NCBI GenBank assembly: GCA_014649575.1
Contig: BMTH01000002.1
Location: 613,450 to 677,449, forward strand
Direction of reading: 5' to 3'
From: Streptomyces griseoincarnatus
GTDB taxonomy: Bacteria; Actinomycetota; Actinomycetes; Streptomycetales; Streptomycetaceae
DNA length: 64,000 nucleotides
The notes beneath the pieces were generated by a model. It was given only the letters and a program-made list of their open reading frames with translations. It did no database searches and was not told the origin of the DNA. Each line of letters begins with the position of its first letter. The stretch's first letter is position 1. Shown here one piece after another: positions 26,717 to 37,397 of this stretch. Both the position numbers and the translations under genes were made by a program.

Positions 26717-27658
26717 TCAGGAGAAGTCGAGGACGAGGCGCCCCCGCAGACCGCCCGCCTCCAGCAGGCGGTGCGCCTCGGCCGCGTCGGAGGCGGGCAG
26801 CACCTTGGCGACGCGCAGGGACAGCACGCCCTCCTCGGCCTGGAGCCGCAGGGTGTCCAGCAGGGCCGTGTCGCCGCGGACGCTCGCCACGAAGACCGGG
26901 GTCACCGTGACGCCGCGCCCGGCGGGGCCCTGCCAGCCGCGCAGGGCGACGAGGGCGCCGCCGTCCGCGACCGCGGGGACAGCCTCCTCACGCTGGTCGG
27001 AGCCGTCCACCAGGCCGGGCACACCGTCGGGCGCGAGCTCACGGACGCGGGCGGCGACGTCCGCGCCCCGGTCGACGACATGGTCGGCGCCGAAGCCGCG
27101 CACCAGGTCACGGTCGTGCGGGGCGGCGTCGGCGACGACGGTCAGACCGTCGGCCTTGGCGAGTTCGACCGCGTAACCGCCGACGGCGCCCGCCGCGCCG
27201 GTCACGGCGACGGTCGCCCCCTTCGGCAGGGCGAGGGTGTCGAGGGCCAGCCGGGCGGTGGCGGCGTTCATCAGGAGGGTGGACGCCTCGGCGTGGTCCG
27301 TCCCGGCGGGCGCGGGGACGACGGACTCCGCGGGCACGACGATCTGTTCGGCGTAGGCGCCGCGCGGGCCGGTGGGCACGACGAGGGCGACGACCCGCTG
27401 CCCCACGCTCAGCCGGCCGTCGGCACCGGGGCCGAGCTGGTCGATCACGCCGGCCGCGTCCATGCCGGGCACGTACGGGGGCGGGACGTCCGTCGTACGG
27501 GCGGCGTAGGCGCCGGCGCGGAGCAGGGCATCGGTGGGGTTCACGGCCGCGGCGTGCACCCGGATGCGGACCTCACCGGGTCCCGCCTCGGGAGTGGGGA
27601 GGTCCAGCTCCCGCAGAACGTCGGGGCCGCCGTGGGTCGTTGATGCGATTGCCTTCAT
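26717..27658 (-). CDS. NADP-dependent quinone-oxidoreductase-like protein (MDR family)
   Basis: A 313-residue medium-chain dehydrogenase/reductase without structural zinc. The N-terminal GroES-like domain shows VRIRVHAAAVNPTDALLRAG and PYVPGMDAAGVI, and the Rossmann part has VAVTGAAGAVGGYAVELAKA. The lack of the four-cysteine lobe and the GAAGAVG motif fit the zeta-crystallin/quinone oxidoreductase branch. The start is ATG 27658. Substrate and role are unknown. It is flanked by terminator and gap and appears monocistronic. Confidence 0.88.
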   Translation of the reverse strand: MKAIASTTHGGPDVLRELDLPTPEAGPGEVRIRVHAAAVNPTDALLRAGAYAARTTDVPPPYVPGMDAAGVIDQLGPGADGRLSVGQRVVALVVPTGPRGAYAEQIVVPAESVVPAPAGTDHAEASTLLMNAATARLALDTLALPKGATVAVTGAAGAVGGYAVELAKADGLTVVADAAPHDRDLVRGFGADHVVDRGADVAARVRELAPDGVPGLVDGSDQREEAVPAVADGGALVALRGWQGPAGRGVTVTPVFVASVRGDTALLDTLRLQAEEGVLSLRVAKVLPASDAAEAHRLLEAGGLRGRLVLDFS

Positions 27659-27762
27659 GGCGTGAGGCAACCGCGCAGGCCCGCTGACGATTCCCGGGAG
27701 CGGCGGCAAGAAGCGGAGGGACGGCGTCGGCCGGGAGAGCGTGTCCCCCGGCCGACGGCCCG

Positions 27763-29637
<1,875 letters not shown>

Positions 29638-29703
29638 GACATCCTCCGGGGCCCGCGACGGTGCGGCTGGCTCAGTGCGGCTGGGGTTTCCTCGCGTCGT
29701 TGT

Positions 29704-29718
29704 TTAACTCGCGAGTAA
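29704..29718. promoter_or_regulatory. Possible operator upstream of fadD
   Basis: Bases 29707-29716 are a perfect palindrome, ACTCGCGAGT, extended as ttaACTCGCGAGTaa with one mismatch. It sits in an AT-rich patch in the fadD promoter region. A TetR-like fatty-acid regulator would be a natural reader, but no regulator gene is seen nearby. Confidence 0.35.
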
Positions 29719-29810
29719 CTATCGAGCACGGACAGAGTAAAGGTCGACCGGCCACTGCGTAAGGGGCCACGGCCTGTAACTTCACACAGACAGCCACATG
29801 AGGAACGTGC

Positions 29811-29842
29811 GGGGCCCGCCGCACGGACGTGCGACGGGCCCC
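29811..29842. terminator. Terminator hairpin of lepA
   Basis: The arms ggggcccgccgcac (29811-29824) and gtgcgacgggcccc (29829-29842) are complementary except for one mismatch, with a four-base loop. It lies 40 bases after the lepA stop (minus strand). Confidence 0.75.
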
Positions 29843-29882
29843 GATTCGCCCGGTTTGCGGAGTGACCCCCGGTAACCTGCGG

Positions 29883-31751
29883 CTACTTCTTGGCCTTGCC
29901 GGATCCCGCGTTCTCGTCGCTGGAGAGGACGGCGATGAAGGCCTCCTGCGGGACCTCCACGGACCCCACCATCTTCATCCGCTTCTTGCCCTCCTTCTGC
30001 TTCTCCAGCAGCTTCCGCTTACGGGAGATGTCACCGCCGTAGCACTTGGCGAGGACGTCCTTGCGGATGGCGCGGATGGTCTCGCGGGCGATCACCCGGG
30101 AGCCGATGGCCGCCTGCACGGGCACCTCGAACGCCTGCCGCGGGATCAGCTCCTTCAGCTTGGCGACGAGCCGCACGCCGTACGCGTACGCCTGGTCCTT
30201 GTGGGTGATCGCGGAGAAGGCGTCCACCTTGTCGCCGTGCAGCAGGATGTCCACCTTGACCAGGCTGGACGTCTGCTCACCGGTGGGCTCGTAGTCGAGG
30301 GAGGCGTAGCCGCGGGTCTTGGACTTCAGCTGGTCGAAGAAGTCGAAGACGATCTCGGCGAGCGGCAGGGTGTAGCGGATCTCCACCCGGTCCTCGGAGA
30401 GGTAGTCCATGCCGAGCAGGACGCCGCGCCGGTTCTGGCACAGCTCCATGATCGAGCCGATGAACTCGCTGGGCGCGAGGATCGTGGCCCGCACAACCGG
30501 CTCGTAGACCTCGTCGATCTTGCCCTCGGGGAACTCGCTCGGGTTGGTGACGGTGTGCTCGCTGCCGTCCTCCATGAGCACGCGGTAGACCACGTTCGGC
30601 GCGGTGGCGATCAGGTCGAGCCCGAACTCGCGCTCCAGCCGCTCGCGGATCACGTCCAGGTGCAGCAGGCCGAGGAAGCCGACGCGGAAGCCGAAGCCGA
30701 GCGCGGCGGAGGTCTCCGGCTCGTAGACCAGGGCGGCGTCGTTGAGCTGGAGCTTGTCGAGGGCCTCGCGCAGCTCCGGGTAGTCCGAGCCGTCCAGGGG
30801 GTAGAGGCCCGAGAACACCATCGGCTTGGGGTCCTTGTAGCCGCCGAGGGCCTCCGTGGCGCCCTTGGACTGGCTGGTGACGGTGTCACCGACCTTCGAC
30901 TGGCGGACGTCCTTCACACCCGTGATCAGGTAACCCACCTCACCGACGCCGAGGCCGTCCGCGGCCAGCATCTCCGGCGAGTTGGTGCCGATCTCCAGCA
31001 GCTCGTGGGTGGCGTTGGTGGACATCATCCGGATGCGCTCACGCTTGTTGAGCTGCCCGTCGATGACCCGCACGTACGTCACGACACCGCGGTAGGAGTC
31101 GTAGACCGAGTCGAAGATCATCGCACGGGCGGGGGCGTCGGCGACGCCGACCGGCGCCGGGATGTCGGCGACCACGCGGTCCAGCAGCGCCTCGACGCCG
31201 AGACCGGTCTTCGCCGACACCTTCAGCACGTCGTCGGGGTCGCAGCCGACCAGGTTCGCCAGCTCCTCGGCGAACTTCTCCGGCTGCGCGGCCGGCAGGT
31301 CGATCTTGTTCAGCACCGGGATGATCTGGAGGTCGTTCTCCATCGCCAGGTACAGGTTGGCGAGGGTCTGCGCCTCGATGCCCTGGGCGGCGTCGACCAG
31401 GAGGATGGTCCCCTCGCACGCGGCGAGCGACCGGGAGACCTCGTACGTGAAGTCGACGTGCCCGGGGGTGTCGATCATGTTGAGGATGTGCGTCTTGCTC
31501 TTGTCGTGGGTCGGGGCCCACGGCAGACGCACCGCCTGGGACTTGATCGTGATGCCGCGCTCGCGCTCGATGTCCATGCGGTCGAGGTACTGGGCGCGCA
31601 TCTGCCGCTGCTCGACCACACCGGTCAGCTGGAGCATCCGGTCGGCGAGCGTGGACTTGCCGTGGTCGATGTGCGCGATGATGCAGAAATTGCGGATCAG
31701 CGCGGGGTCGGTACGGCTCGGCTCGGGCACATGGCTGGGGATCGCGGGCAC
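29883..31751 (-). CDS. lepA: Elongation factor 4 (LepA)
   Basis: A 622-residue ribosomal GTPase. The G1 motif is [18 protein letters not shown]2/G3 are found in [14 protein letters not shown] and [19 protein letters not shown]4 is [10 protein letters not shown]. The C-terminal LepA-specific domain has the basic block [20 protein letters not shown]. The start is GTG 31751 ([15 protein letters not shown]), giving the usual length; the frame runs on upstream without homology. LepA is thought to back-translocate or aid initiation. It is read divergently from rpsT, the standard arrangement. Confidence 0.97.
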   Translation of the reverse strand: MPAIPSHVPEPSRTDPALIRNFCIIAHIDHGKSTLADRMLQLTGVVEQRQMRAQYLDRMDIERERGITIKSQAVRLPWAPTHDKSKTHILNMIDTPGHVDFTYEVSRSLAACEGTILLVDAAQGIEAQTLANLYLAMENDLQIIPVLNKIDLPAAQPEKFAEELANLVGCDPDDVLKVSAKTGLGVEALLDRVVADIPAPVGVADAPARAMIFDSVYDSYRGVVTYVRVIDGQLNKRERIRMMSTNATHELLEIGTNSPEMLAADGLGVGEVGYLITGVKDVRQSKVGDTVTSQSKGATEALGGYKDPKPMVFSGLYPLDGSDYPELREALDKLQLNDAALVYEPETSAALGFGFRVGFLGLLHLDVIRERLEREFGLDLIATAPNVVYRVLMEDGSEHTVTNPSEFPEGKIDEVYEPVVRATILAPSEFIGSIMELCQNRRGVLLGMDYLSEDRVEIRYTLPLAEIVFDFFDQLKSKTRGYASLDYEPTGEQTSSLVKVDILLHGDKVDAFSAITHKDQAYAYGVRLVAKLKELIPRQAFEVPVQAAIGSRVIARETIRAIRKDVLAKCYGGDISRKRKLLEKQKEGKKRMKMVGSVEVPQEAFIAVLSSDENAGSGKAKK

Positions 31752-31862
31752 GCAGGGTCCTGATTCTTGAGGCGTCCGCATACGTGTGCTTGTCCGTCTG
31801 CGGTCTCGGGTCGGATCGATACGTAGCTTCCATGGTCCCACGGGCGGCGACCCGGGACGGGT

Positions 31863-31892
31863 TTGGGCCACGGAATGGCCCGCTGGTAGTGT
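31863..31892 (+). promoter_or_regulatory. Putative rpsT promoter
   Basis: TTGGGC (31863-31868), an 18-base spacer and TAGTGT (31887-31892) resemble a vegetative promoter. The transcript would carry a ~100-base leader before the S20 start. That leader contains a possible stem between ggggggctgtgtctc and gaggcacaacccc (about 31893-31935). Confidence 0.45.
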
Positions 31893-32004
31893 GGGGGGCT
31901 GTGTCTCATGCCCTCTCAGCGCGAGGCACAACCCCAAGAAATCACCCGGTGCGGAACCGTGCGTCAGCGTACGGCCCCGTGCCAGAACCTGTAGAGGCTC
32001 ATTC

Positions 32005-32271
32005 GTGGCGAACATCAAGTCCCAGATCAAGCGGAACAAGACCAACGAGAAGGCCCGGCTGCGCAACAAGGCCGTCAAGTCCTCTCTGAAGACCGCGATC
32101 CGCAAGGCCCGTGAGGCCGCCGCCGCGGGTGACACCGAGAAGGCCACCGAGTACCAGCGCGTCGCCGCGCGTCAGCTCGACAAGGCCGTCTCGAAGGGCG
32201 TCATCCACAAGAACCAGGCCGCCAACAAGAAGTCGGCGCTGGCTCGCAAGGTCGCGGCCGTCAAGGGCTGA
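32005..32271 (+). CDS. rpsT: 30S ribosomal protein S20
   Basis: An 88-residue, very basic helical ribosomal protein ([38 protein letters not shown]). It binds 16S rRNA in the small subunit. The GTG start at 32005 has GAGG about eight bases upstream. It lies alone, divergent from lepA, followed by two hairpins. Confidence 0.97.
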   Translation: MANIKSQIKRNKTNEKARLRNKAVKSSLKTAIRKAREAAAAGDTEKATEYQRVAARQLDKAVSKGVIHKNQAANKKSALARKVAAVKG

Positions 32272-32340
32272 ACCACCCTGATCTGACCGTCGGCGGGACC
32301 CGGGCGGGCCCTCTCTCATCCGCCCCCGGCCGACACCCCC

Positions 32341-32382
32341 GAGCCCGTACGCGGCCTGCGTTCGCCACGCGGGTACGGGCTC
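32341..32382. terminator. rpsT terminator
   Basis: GAGCCCGTAC (32341-32350) pairs with GTACGGGCTC (32373-32382); the inner bases gcgg...cgcgg can extend the fold. It lies 70 bases past the rpsT stop. Confidence 0.75.
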
Positions 32383-32395
32383 GACAGCTTCATCC

Positions 32396-32442
32396 GAAGG
32401 CCTCGCCTCCCTCCCTTCCCCAGGGCGGGAGGCGGGGCCTTC
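32396..32442. terminator. Second hairpin after rpsT, overlapping the tandem repeat
   Basis: gaaggcctcgcctccc folds on gggaggcggggccttc with one mismatch. Its 3' arm is the beginning of the 71-bp repeat unit, so each later copy carries the arm without a partner. It may serve as terminator for the converging holA. Confidence 0.6.
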
Positions 32443-32714
32443 GGCATACGGCGCCTGTGCCGCGGGGTCACGCCCGGCCGCGGGAGCGGGCCGCGCGGGC
32501 GGGCGGGGCCTTCGGCATACGGCTCCTGTGTCGTAGAGTCACGCCCGGCCGCGGGAGCGGGCCGCGCGGGCGGGCGGGGCCTTCGGCATACGGCTCCTGT
32601 GTCGTAGAGTCACGCCCGGCCGCGGGAGCGGGCCGCGCGGGCGGGCGGGGCCTTCGGCATACGGCTCCTGTGTCGTGGAGTCACGCCCGGCCGCGGGAGC
32701 GGGCCGCGCGGGCG
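32431..32714 (-). repeat. Four tandem 71-bp units containing the holA 3' end
   Basis: Units start at 32431, 32502, 32573 and 32644, exactly 71 bases apart (ggcggggccttcggcatacg ... ccgcgcgggcg). The last unit includes the real final 11 codons of holA (ARAARSRGRA and stop at 32681). The other three repeat this coding tail beyond the stop. The inner two units are identical; the outer ones differ at a few positions (cgcctgtgccgcggg, gtggag). Confidence 0.95.
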
Positions 32715-33670
32715 ATGGTGACGACCGCCTTCTCCAGGGCGTACTCCGGGTCGTCCCCACCGCCCTTCACGCCCGCGTCCGCCTCGGCGACCGCGCGCAG
32801 CGCCACGGCGACGCCGTCCGGGGTCCAGCCGCGCATCTGCTGGCGCACGCGGTCGATCTTCCAGGGGGGCATGCCCAGCTCCCGCGCCAGGTCGGCGGGC
32901 CGGCCACCGCGCGCCGAGGACAGCTTGCCGATGGCCCGCACGCCCTGGGCCAGCGCGCTGGTGATCAGCACCGGGGCCACACCCGTCGACAGCGACCAGC
33001 GCAGCGCCTCCAGGGCCTCCGCCGTCCGTCCCTCCACCGCCCGGTCGGCGACCGTGAAGCTCGACGCCTCGGCCCGCCCGGTGTAGTAGCGGCCGACGAC
33101 CGCCTCGTCGATGGTGCCCTCGACGTCCGCCACGAGCTGCGTCACCGCGGAGGCCAGCTCGCGCAGGTCGCTGCCGATGGCGTCGACGAGGGCCTGGCAG
33201 GCCTCGGGCGTCGCCGAACGCCCCGCCGTACGGAACTCGCCGCGCACGAACGCCAGCCGGTCCGCCGGCTTGGTCATCTTCGGGCAGGCCACCTCCCGCG
33301 CGCCCGCCTTGCGCGCCGCGTCCAGCAGGCCCTTGCCCTTCGCGCCGCCCGCGTGCAGCAGCACGAGGGTGATCTCCTCGGCGGGCGAGGACAGGTACGC
33401 TTTGACGTCCTTGACCGTGTCGGCCGACAGGTCCTGCGCACCGCGCACGACCACGACCTTGCGCTCGGCGAACAGCGAGGGGCTGACCAGCTCGGCGAGG
33501 GTGCCCGGCTGGAGCTGGTCCGGGGTCAGGTCGCGGACGTCCGTGTCGGCGTCCGCGGCCTTCGCGGCGGCCACCACCTCCCGCACGGCACGGTCGAGCA
33601 GCAGCTCCTCCTGGCCCACGGCGAGCGTCACGGGGGCGAGGGGGTCGTCGGATGCGTTCTTCCTGGCCAT
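32681..33670 (-). CDS. holA: DNA polymerase III subunit delta
   Basis: A 329-residue clamp-loader subunit. The N-terminal AAA+-like domain (APVTLAVGQEELLLDRAVRE, VSPSLFAERKVVVVRG, LVLLHAGGAKGKGLLDAARK) and the C-terminal collar domain (AVEGRTAEALEALRWSLSTG, LARELGMPPWKIDRVRQQ) follow the family. It loads the beta clamp at the replication fork. The start is ATG 33670 (MARKNASDDP). It lies downstream of the comEA-comEC genes, the usual order. Its 3' tail is present in three extra tandem copies. Confidence 0.93.
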   Translation of the reverse strand: MARKNASDDPLAPVTLAVGQEELLLDRAVREVVAAAKAADADTDVRDLTPDQLQPGTLAELVSPSLFAERKVVVVRGAQDLSADTVKDVKAYLSSPAEEITLVLLHAGGAKGKGLLDAARKAGAREVACPKMTKPADRLAFVRGEFRTAGRSATPEACQALVDAIGSDLRELASAVTQLVADVEGTIDEAVVGRYYTGRAEASSFTVADRAVEGRTAEALEALRWSLSTGVAPVLITSALAQGVRAIGKLSSARGGRPADLARELGMPPWKIDRVRQQMRGWTPDGVAVALRAVAEADAGVKGGGDDPEYALEKAVVTIARAARSRGRA

Positions 33671-33737
33671 CGCGGACAAGCATCCCACGGGCCACCGACA
33701 GCCCCGCCCCGCCGGGCGTTCCGCCAGGAGCCACGGC

Positions 33738-33992
33738 CTACGGCTCCTCGCGCCAGCCGTCCCACCCGGCGACGAACTCGTTCAGCTCGTCCGCGTCCAG
33801 CCGGCCCGCCTCGTCCCGTAGGACGACGAGCCACTGCGCGTCCTCCGCGTCGTCCTCCCCGGCGAGCGCGTCCCGCACGAGCCGCGGCTCCTCGTCCACG
33901 CCGAAGCGCTCCGCCAGCGCCTCGGCCACCTCCTCGGCCGCGTCCCGGTCGGGCAGCACCAGCACATGTCGCACATCACTCACACGGCTCAT
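33738..33992 (-). CDS. Small acidic protein of unknown function
   Basis: An 84-residue acidic protein (MSRVSDVRHVLVLPDRDAAE at the start, DELNEFVAGWDGWREEP at the end). It has no signal peptide or membrane segment, and its alternation of strand-like LVLP and acidic helices suggests a small alpha/beta fold of the ferredoxin-like kind. It is 14 bases from the NAT gene stop and 68 from holA. Function unknown. Confidence 0.7.
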   Translation of the reverse strand: MSRVSDVRHVLVLPDRDAAEEVAEALAERFGVDEEPRLVRDALAGEDDAEDAQWLVVLRDEAGRLDADELNEFVAGWDGWREEP

Positions 33993-34006
33993 TGTCCGGT
34001 ACGGGC

Positions 34007-34858
34007 TCAGCCGCCCGTCCCGCCGCCCCGAACCGTCGGCACCGCGTCCATCCTGATCCCGAACTCGTCCCGGTAGATCCCCAGCACCTCCGCGTCCGAC
34101 CCGGTCTCCCGCTCCTGCCGCGTGCCGTCCGGGGCCGTGCGTGTCAGCCGGCGGCCGCTCAGCGTGATCCGCCCGCCGTCCTCGGTGACCCGCGAGCACA
34201 CCAGGGAGCGGGTGAAGTGGGAGTGCGGCGAGGTGCGGTGCCACCAGACTCCCGCCGTGAAGTCGGCGAGCGTCCTGGGCCGCGTCTCCAGCCGGTACAC
34301 CGGCCGCCCGTCGCGCAGCACGTCCAGGTCCGCCGCGTCCGACGCCTCGTGCCCGCCACGCACCCCGGCCGCGTCCGCTTCCGCCTCGGCGACCCGGAAC
34401 ACACCCGCCGGGTCCCGCTGCTCGCCCCGCTCCCCGACGGCGAGCGGCAGATGGAAGTGCGAGCCGAACCCGACGTCCGCCAGCCAGTCGCCCCCGCCCT
34501 CCGTCCGCACCCGCAGCGCGAGATGGTCGTACGGGATGCCCAGGCGTCCGCCCTCTCCGTACACCCGTGCGGCGAGCAGGGTGACGTCGTAGCCGAGGGC
34601 GGTCAGCAACGCACCGAAGGCGCCGTTGAGTTCGTAGCAGAACCCGCCGCGCCGGGCCTCCACCACCTTGTCCAGCAGCCGCTTCTCGTCCAGCACGATC
34701 TCCTCGCCGAGATGCACGGACAGGTTCTCGAACGGCACGGTCCGCAGATGGCGCAGATGCAGCTCCCGCAGCGCGTCCGGCGTGGGCCGGGCGGGCCGCT
34801 CCACTCCCAGGCGGCGCAGATAGGCGTCGGTCGTCGCGGTGTCGATCCCGTCGGTCAT
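34007..34858 (-). CDS. nat: Arylamine N-acetyltransferase
   Basis: A 283-residue NAT. The Cys-His-Asp triad is visible: Cys in ARRGGFCYELNGAF (about residue 73), His in IPYDHLALRV, Asp in WLADVGFG. The N-terminal LRHLRTVPFENLSVHLG is also conserved. It transfers acetyl from acetyl-CoA to arylamines; in actinomycetes relatives also close macrolactams, but no biosynthetic cluster is present here. It ends upstream of the small acidic gene and lies four bases after comEC. Confidence 0.92.
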   Translation of the reverse strand: MTDGIDTATTDAYLRRLGVERPARPTPDALRELHLRHLRTVPFENLSVHLGEEIVLDEKRLLDKVVEARRGGFCYELNGAFGALLTALGYDVTLLAARVYGEGGRLGIPYDHLALRVRTEGGGDWLADVGFGSHFHLPLAVGERGEQRDPAGVFRVAEAEADAAGVRGGHEASDAADLDVLRDGRPVYRLETRPRTLADFTAGVWWHRTSPHSHFTRSLVCSRVTEDGGRITLSGRRLTRTAPDGTRQERETGSDAEVLGIYRDEFGIRMDAVPTVRGGGTGG

Positions 34859-34862
34859 ACCC

Positions 34863-37397
34863 TCAGTGTCGCGCCACCCCCACCTCCCCGTCCCCGCCCG
34901 TGCCGGACACGACCGCCAGCGCCCCGTCCCGGTCGGTCCGCAGCACCGCCGCTCCCTGGGCCCGCAGCGCCTCCACCGTCCCCGGGGCGGGGTGGCCGTA
35001 GGAGTTGTCCTCGCCGGTGCTGATCAGCGCCAGGCGCGGTGCGGCGAGGCGCACGAGGCCGGGGTCCTGGTACGCCGAGCCGTGGTGGGCGACCTTGAGG
35101 ACGTCGACGCCGGCCAGATCCCTCGCCGCGGGTGAGCGGGCCAGGGCGCGCTGAGCCGGGGGCTCCAGGTCGCCGAGGAGGAGCAGGCGCAGGCTCCCGG
35201 CGCGGACCAGCATGGCCACGCTGGCGTCGTTGGGGCCTTCCACCGCCGGGTGTCCGCCCGGCGGCGGCCACACCACCTCCCAGGACAGGTCCCCGGCCCG
35301 GCGCCGCTCCCCCGCGACGACCCGCGCCACGGGGACGCCCGCGGCGGCAGCGTCTCTCCGGACGGCCGCCGCCTGATCGGCCGGCTCGTCCAGACCCGTG
35401 GTCCCGATGCCGCCCACCTCACGACCTCGCAGCACCCCGGTCAGCCCGGCCACGTGGTCGGCGTGGAAGTGGGTGAGGACGACGAGCGGGACACGGGTGA
35501 CGCCCAGGGAGCGCAGGCAGCGGTCGACCGGCTCCGGATCGGGCCCGGCGTCCACGACCACCCCGGCGCCGTCCCCCGCCGCCAGCACCAGCGCGTCCCC
35601 CTGCCCCACGTCGCACATCACCATCCGCCAGTCCGGCGGCGGCCACCCGGTGATCGTGCGCACCAGCGGCCGGGGCTGCACCACCAGCAGCGCCAGCAGC
35701 AGCGCGCACGCCGCGCACCACCAGGGGTGCCGCAGCAGCCGGCGCCCCACGAGCAGCACGGCCACGGTGACCGCGCCGAGCGCCGCCGCCCCCGTCCAGC
35801 TGCCCGGCCAGTCCACGCCGGCGCCCGGCATCGCCGCCCCGGTCCGGGCGACCCGCGCGATCCACCCGGCGGGCCAGCCCCCGCACCACGCCACCGCCTC
35901 GGCCAACGGCATCGCGACCGGCGCGGCGGCCAGGGCGAGGAATCCGAACACGGTGGCCGGGGCGATCGCGGCCTCGACGAGCAGGTTGCAGGGGATCGCC
36001 ACCAGGCTCACCCGGGCCGACAGCACGGCCACCACCGGGGCGCACAGCGCCTGCGCGGCACCGGCGGCGGCCAGCGCCTCCGCGATCCGGGGCGGCACCC
36101 CGTGACGGCGCAGCGCCTCGCTCCAGCGCGGGGCGAGGGTGAGCAGCGCACCGGTCGCCAGTACGGAGAGCAGGAAGCCGTAACTGCGGGACAGCCACGG
36201 GTCGTACAGCACGAGGAGCAGGACGGCCGTCGCCAGGGCCGGGACGAGCGATCTGCGGCGGCCGGTGGCGAGCGCGAGCAGCGCCACGGAACCGCAGGCG
36301 GCGGCGCGCAGCACGCTGGGATGCGGCCGGCACACGACGACGAACGCCAGGGACAGCACCGCGCCCAGGACAGCCGTGGTCCGCAGCGAGATTCCGAGGC
36401 GGGGCGCGAGCCCGCGCCGCTCGGCCCGCTGCGCCAGCCCCGGCGGGCCGAGGAGCAGGGCGAGCAGGATGGTGAAGTTGGCCCCGGACACGGCGAGGGT
36501 GTGGGTGAGGTCGGTCTCCCGGAACGCCCGGTCCAGCTCCGGCGTCACCCGCGAGATGTCCCCGACGACCAGCCCCGGGAGCAGCGCCCGCGCGTCCTCC
36601 GGCAGATCCTCGGTCGCCTCACGCAGTCCGGCCCGCAGCCGTCCCGCGAGCCGCTGCGGGGCCGAGGGACCGCCCACTGCCTGGGGACCGTCGCGGCCGT
36701 TCACGCGCAGTACCGCCGCGAACCGGTCGCCTCCCTCCCGCGCCGGCGCGAGCCCCGCCTCCACCCGCAGCCGGGTGGAGGGCAGCAGGGACAGCCAGGG
36801 TGAGCCCTGGTGGCCGGCGGCGGGCGCGGCCGGCTTCCGGTCGCCGGTGCCGACGATCAGCAGGACCGGCGTCCGGGTCTTCCGCACCGCCGCTCCGGTC
36901 CGCTCCACGCGCCGCACCTCGGCCTCGATCAGCACGGACACCGGGGCCATGCGGTTGCCGCTGACCCGGGGCCTGGTGAGCCGTGGATCCGCGGTGACCT
37001 CCACCTCCGCGACCACCCGGGCGTACTCGCGGGCCAGTTCGGGGACGGGACCGCGCCGGACGTCCGCGCCGTGCAGGCCTGCCGAACCCGCGGCTGCCGC
37101 GACGCAGAGCAGGGTGGCGGCGACGGCGTGGCCGGTGACACGCGCCCGCTCCGTGACACGCCGACGCGCCAGGAGCGGGCGGCCGCGCGTCGACAGCAGG
37201 ACGGCGGCGACCGTGACCGAGGCGACCACGGTCGTCACGGCCCAGCCCGGCGGGGCGTGCAGCGTCACCGCCGCCGTGGCCCAGGCGGCGAGGGCGGGCG
37301 GGACGAGCCGGAGGTCGGCCGGTCCCTCCCGCCGGGGACGGGAGGCGTCCGCCCTTTCGGCCGAGGCCTCGCGGTCGACGCGCAGGCGGGCGCTCAT
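34863..37397 (-). CDS. comEC: ComEC/Rec2-type membrane protein
   Basis: An 844-residue protein with an N-terminal DUF4131-like part with two or more hydrophobic helices, the central Competence domain of about ten helices (DLTHTLAVSGANFTILLALL is the signature), and a C-terminal metallo-beta-lactamase domain with VLTHFHADHVAGL and LKVAHHGSAYQD. In competent bacteria ComEC forms the DNA channel. Streptomyces is not known to be naturally competent, so the role is open. The ATG at 37397 overlaps the comEA stop (ATGA). Confidence 0.92.
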   Translation of the reverse strand: MSARLRVDREASAERADASRPRREGPADLRLVPPALAAWATAAVTLHAPPGWAVTTVVASVTVAAVLLSTRGRPLLARRRVTERARVTGHAVAATLLCVAAAAGSAGLHGADVRRGPVPELAREYARVVAEVEVTADPRLTRPRVSGNRMAPVSVLIEAEVRRVERTGAAVRKTRTPVLLIVGTGDRKPAAPAAGHQGSPWLSLLPSTRLRVEAGLAPAREGGDRFAAVLRVNGRDGPQAVGGPSAPQRLAGRLRAGLREATEDLPEDARALLPGLVVGDISRVTPELDRAFRETDLTHTLAVSGANFTILLALLLGPPGLAQRAERRGLAPRLGISLRTTAVLGAVLSLAFVVVCRPHPSVLRAAACGSVALLALATGRRRSLVPALATAVLLLVLYDPWLSRSYGFLLSVLATGALLTLAPRWSEALRRHGVPPRIAEALAAAGAAQALCAPVVAVLSARVSLVAIPCNLLVEAAIAPATVFGFLALAAAPVAMPLAEAVAWCGGWPAGWIARVARTGAAMPGAGVDWPGSWTGAAALGAVTVAVLLVGRRLLRHPWWCAACALLLALLVVQPRPLVRTITGWPPPDWRMVMCDVGQGDALVLAAGDGAGVVVDAGPDPEPVDRCLRSLGVTRVPLVVLTHFHADHVAGLTGVLRGREVGGIGTTGLDEPADQAAAVRRDAAAAGVPVARVVAGERRRAGDLSWEVVWPPPGGHPAVEGPNDASVAMLVRAGSLRLLLLGDLEPPAQRALARSPAARDLAGVDVLKVAHHGSAYQDPGLVRLAAPRLALISTGEDNSYGHPAPGTVEALRAQGAAVLRTDRDGALAVVSGTGGDGEVGVARH

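Noticed and set aside
32457..33086. Repeated peptide frame over the 71-bp array
   Set aside because: The apparent repeat protein comes from reading the tandem array in the antisense direction. There is no ribosome site and the array derives from the holA tail.
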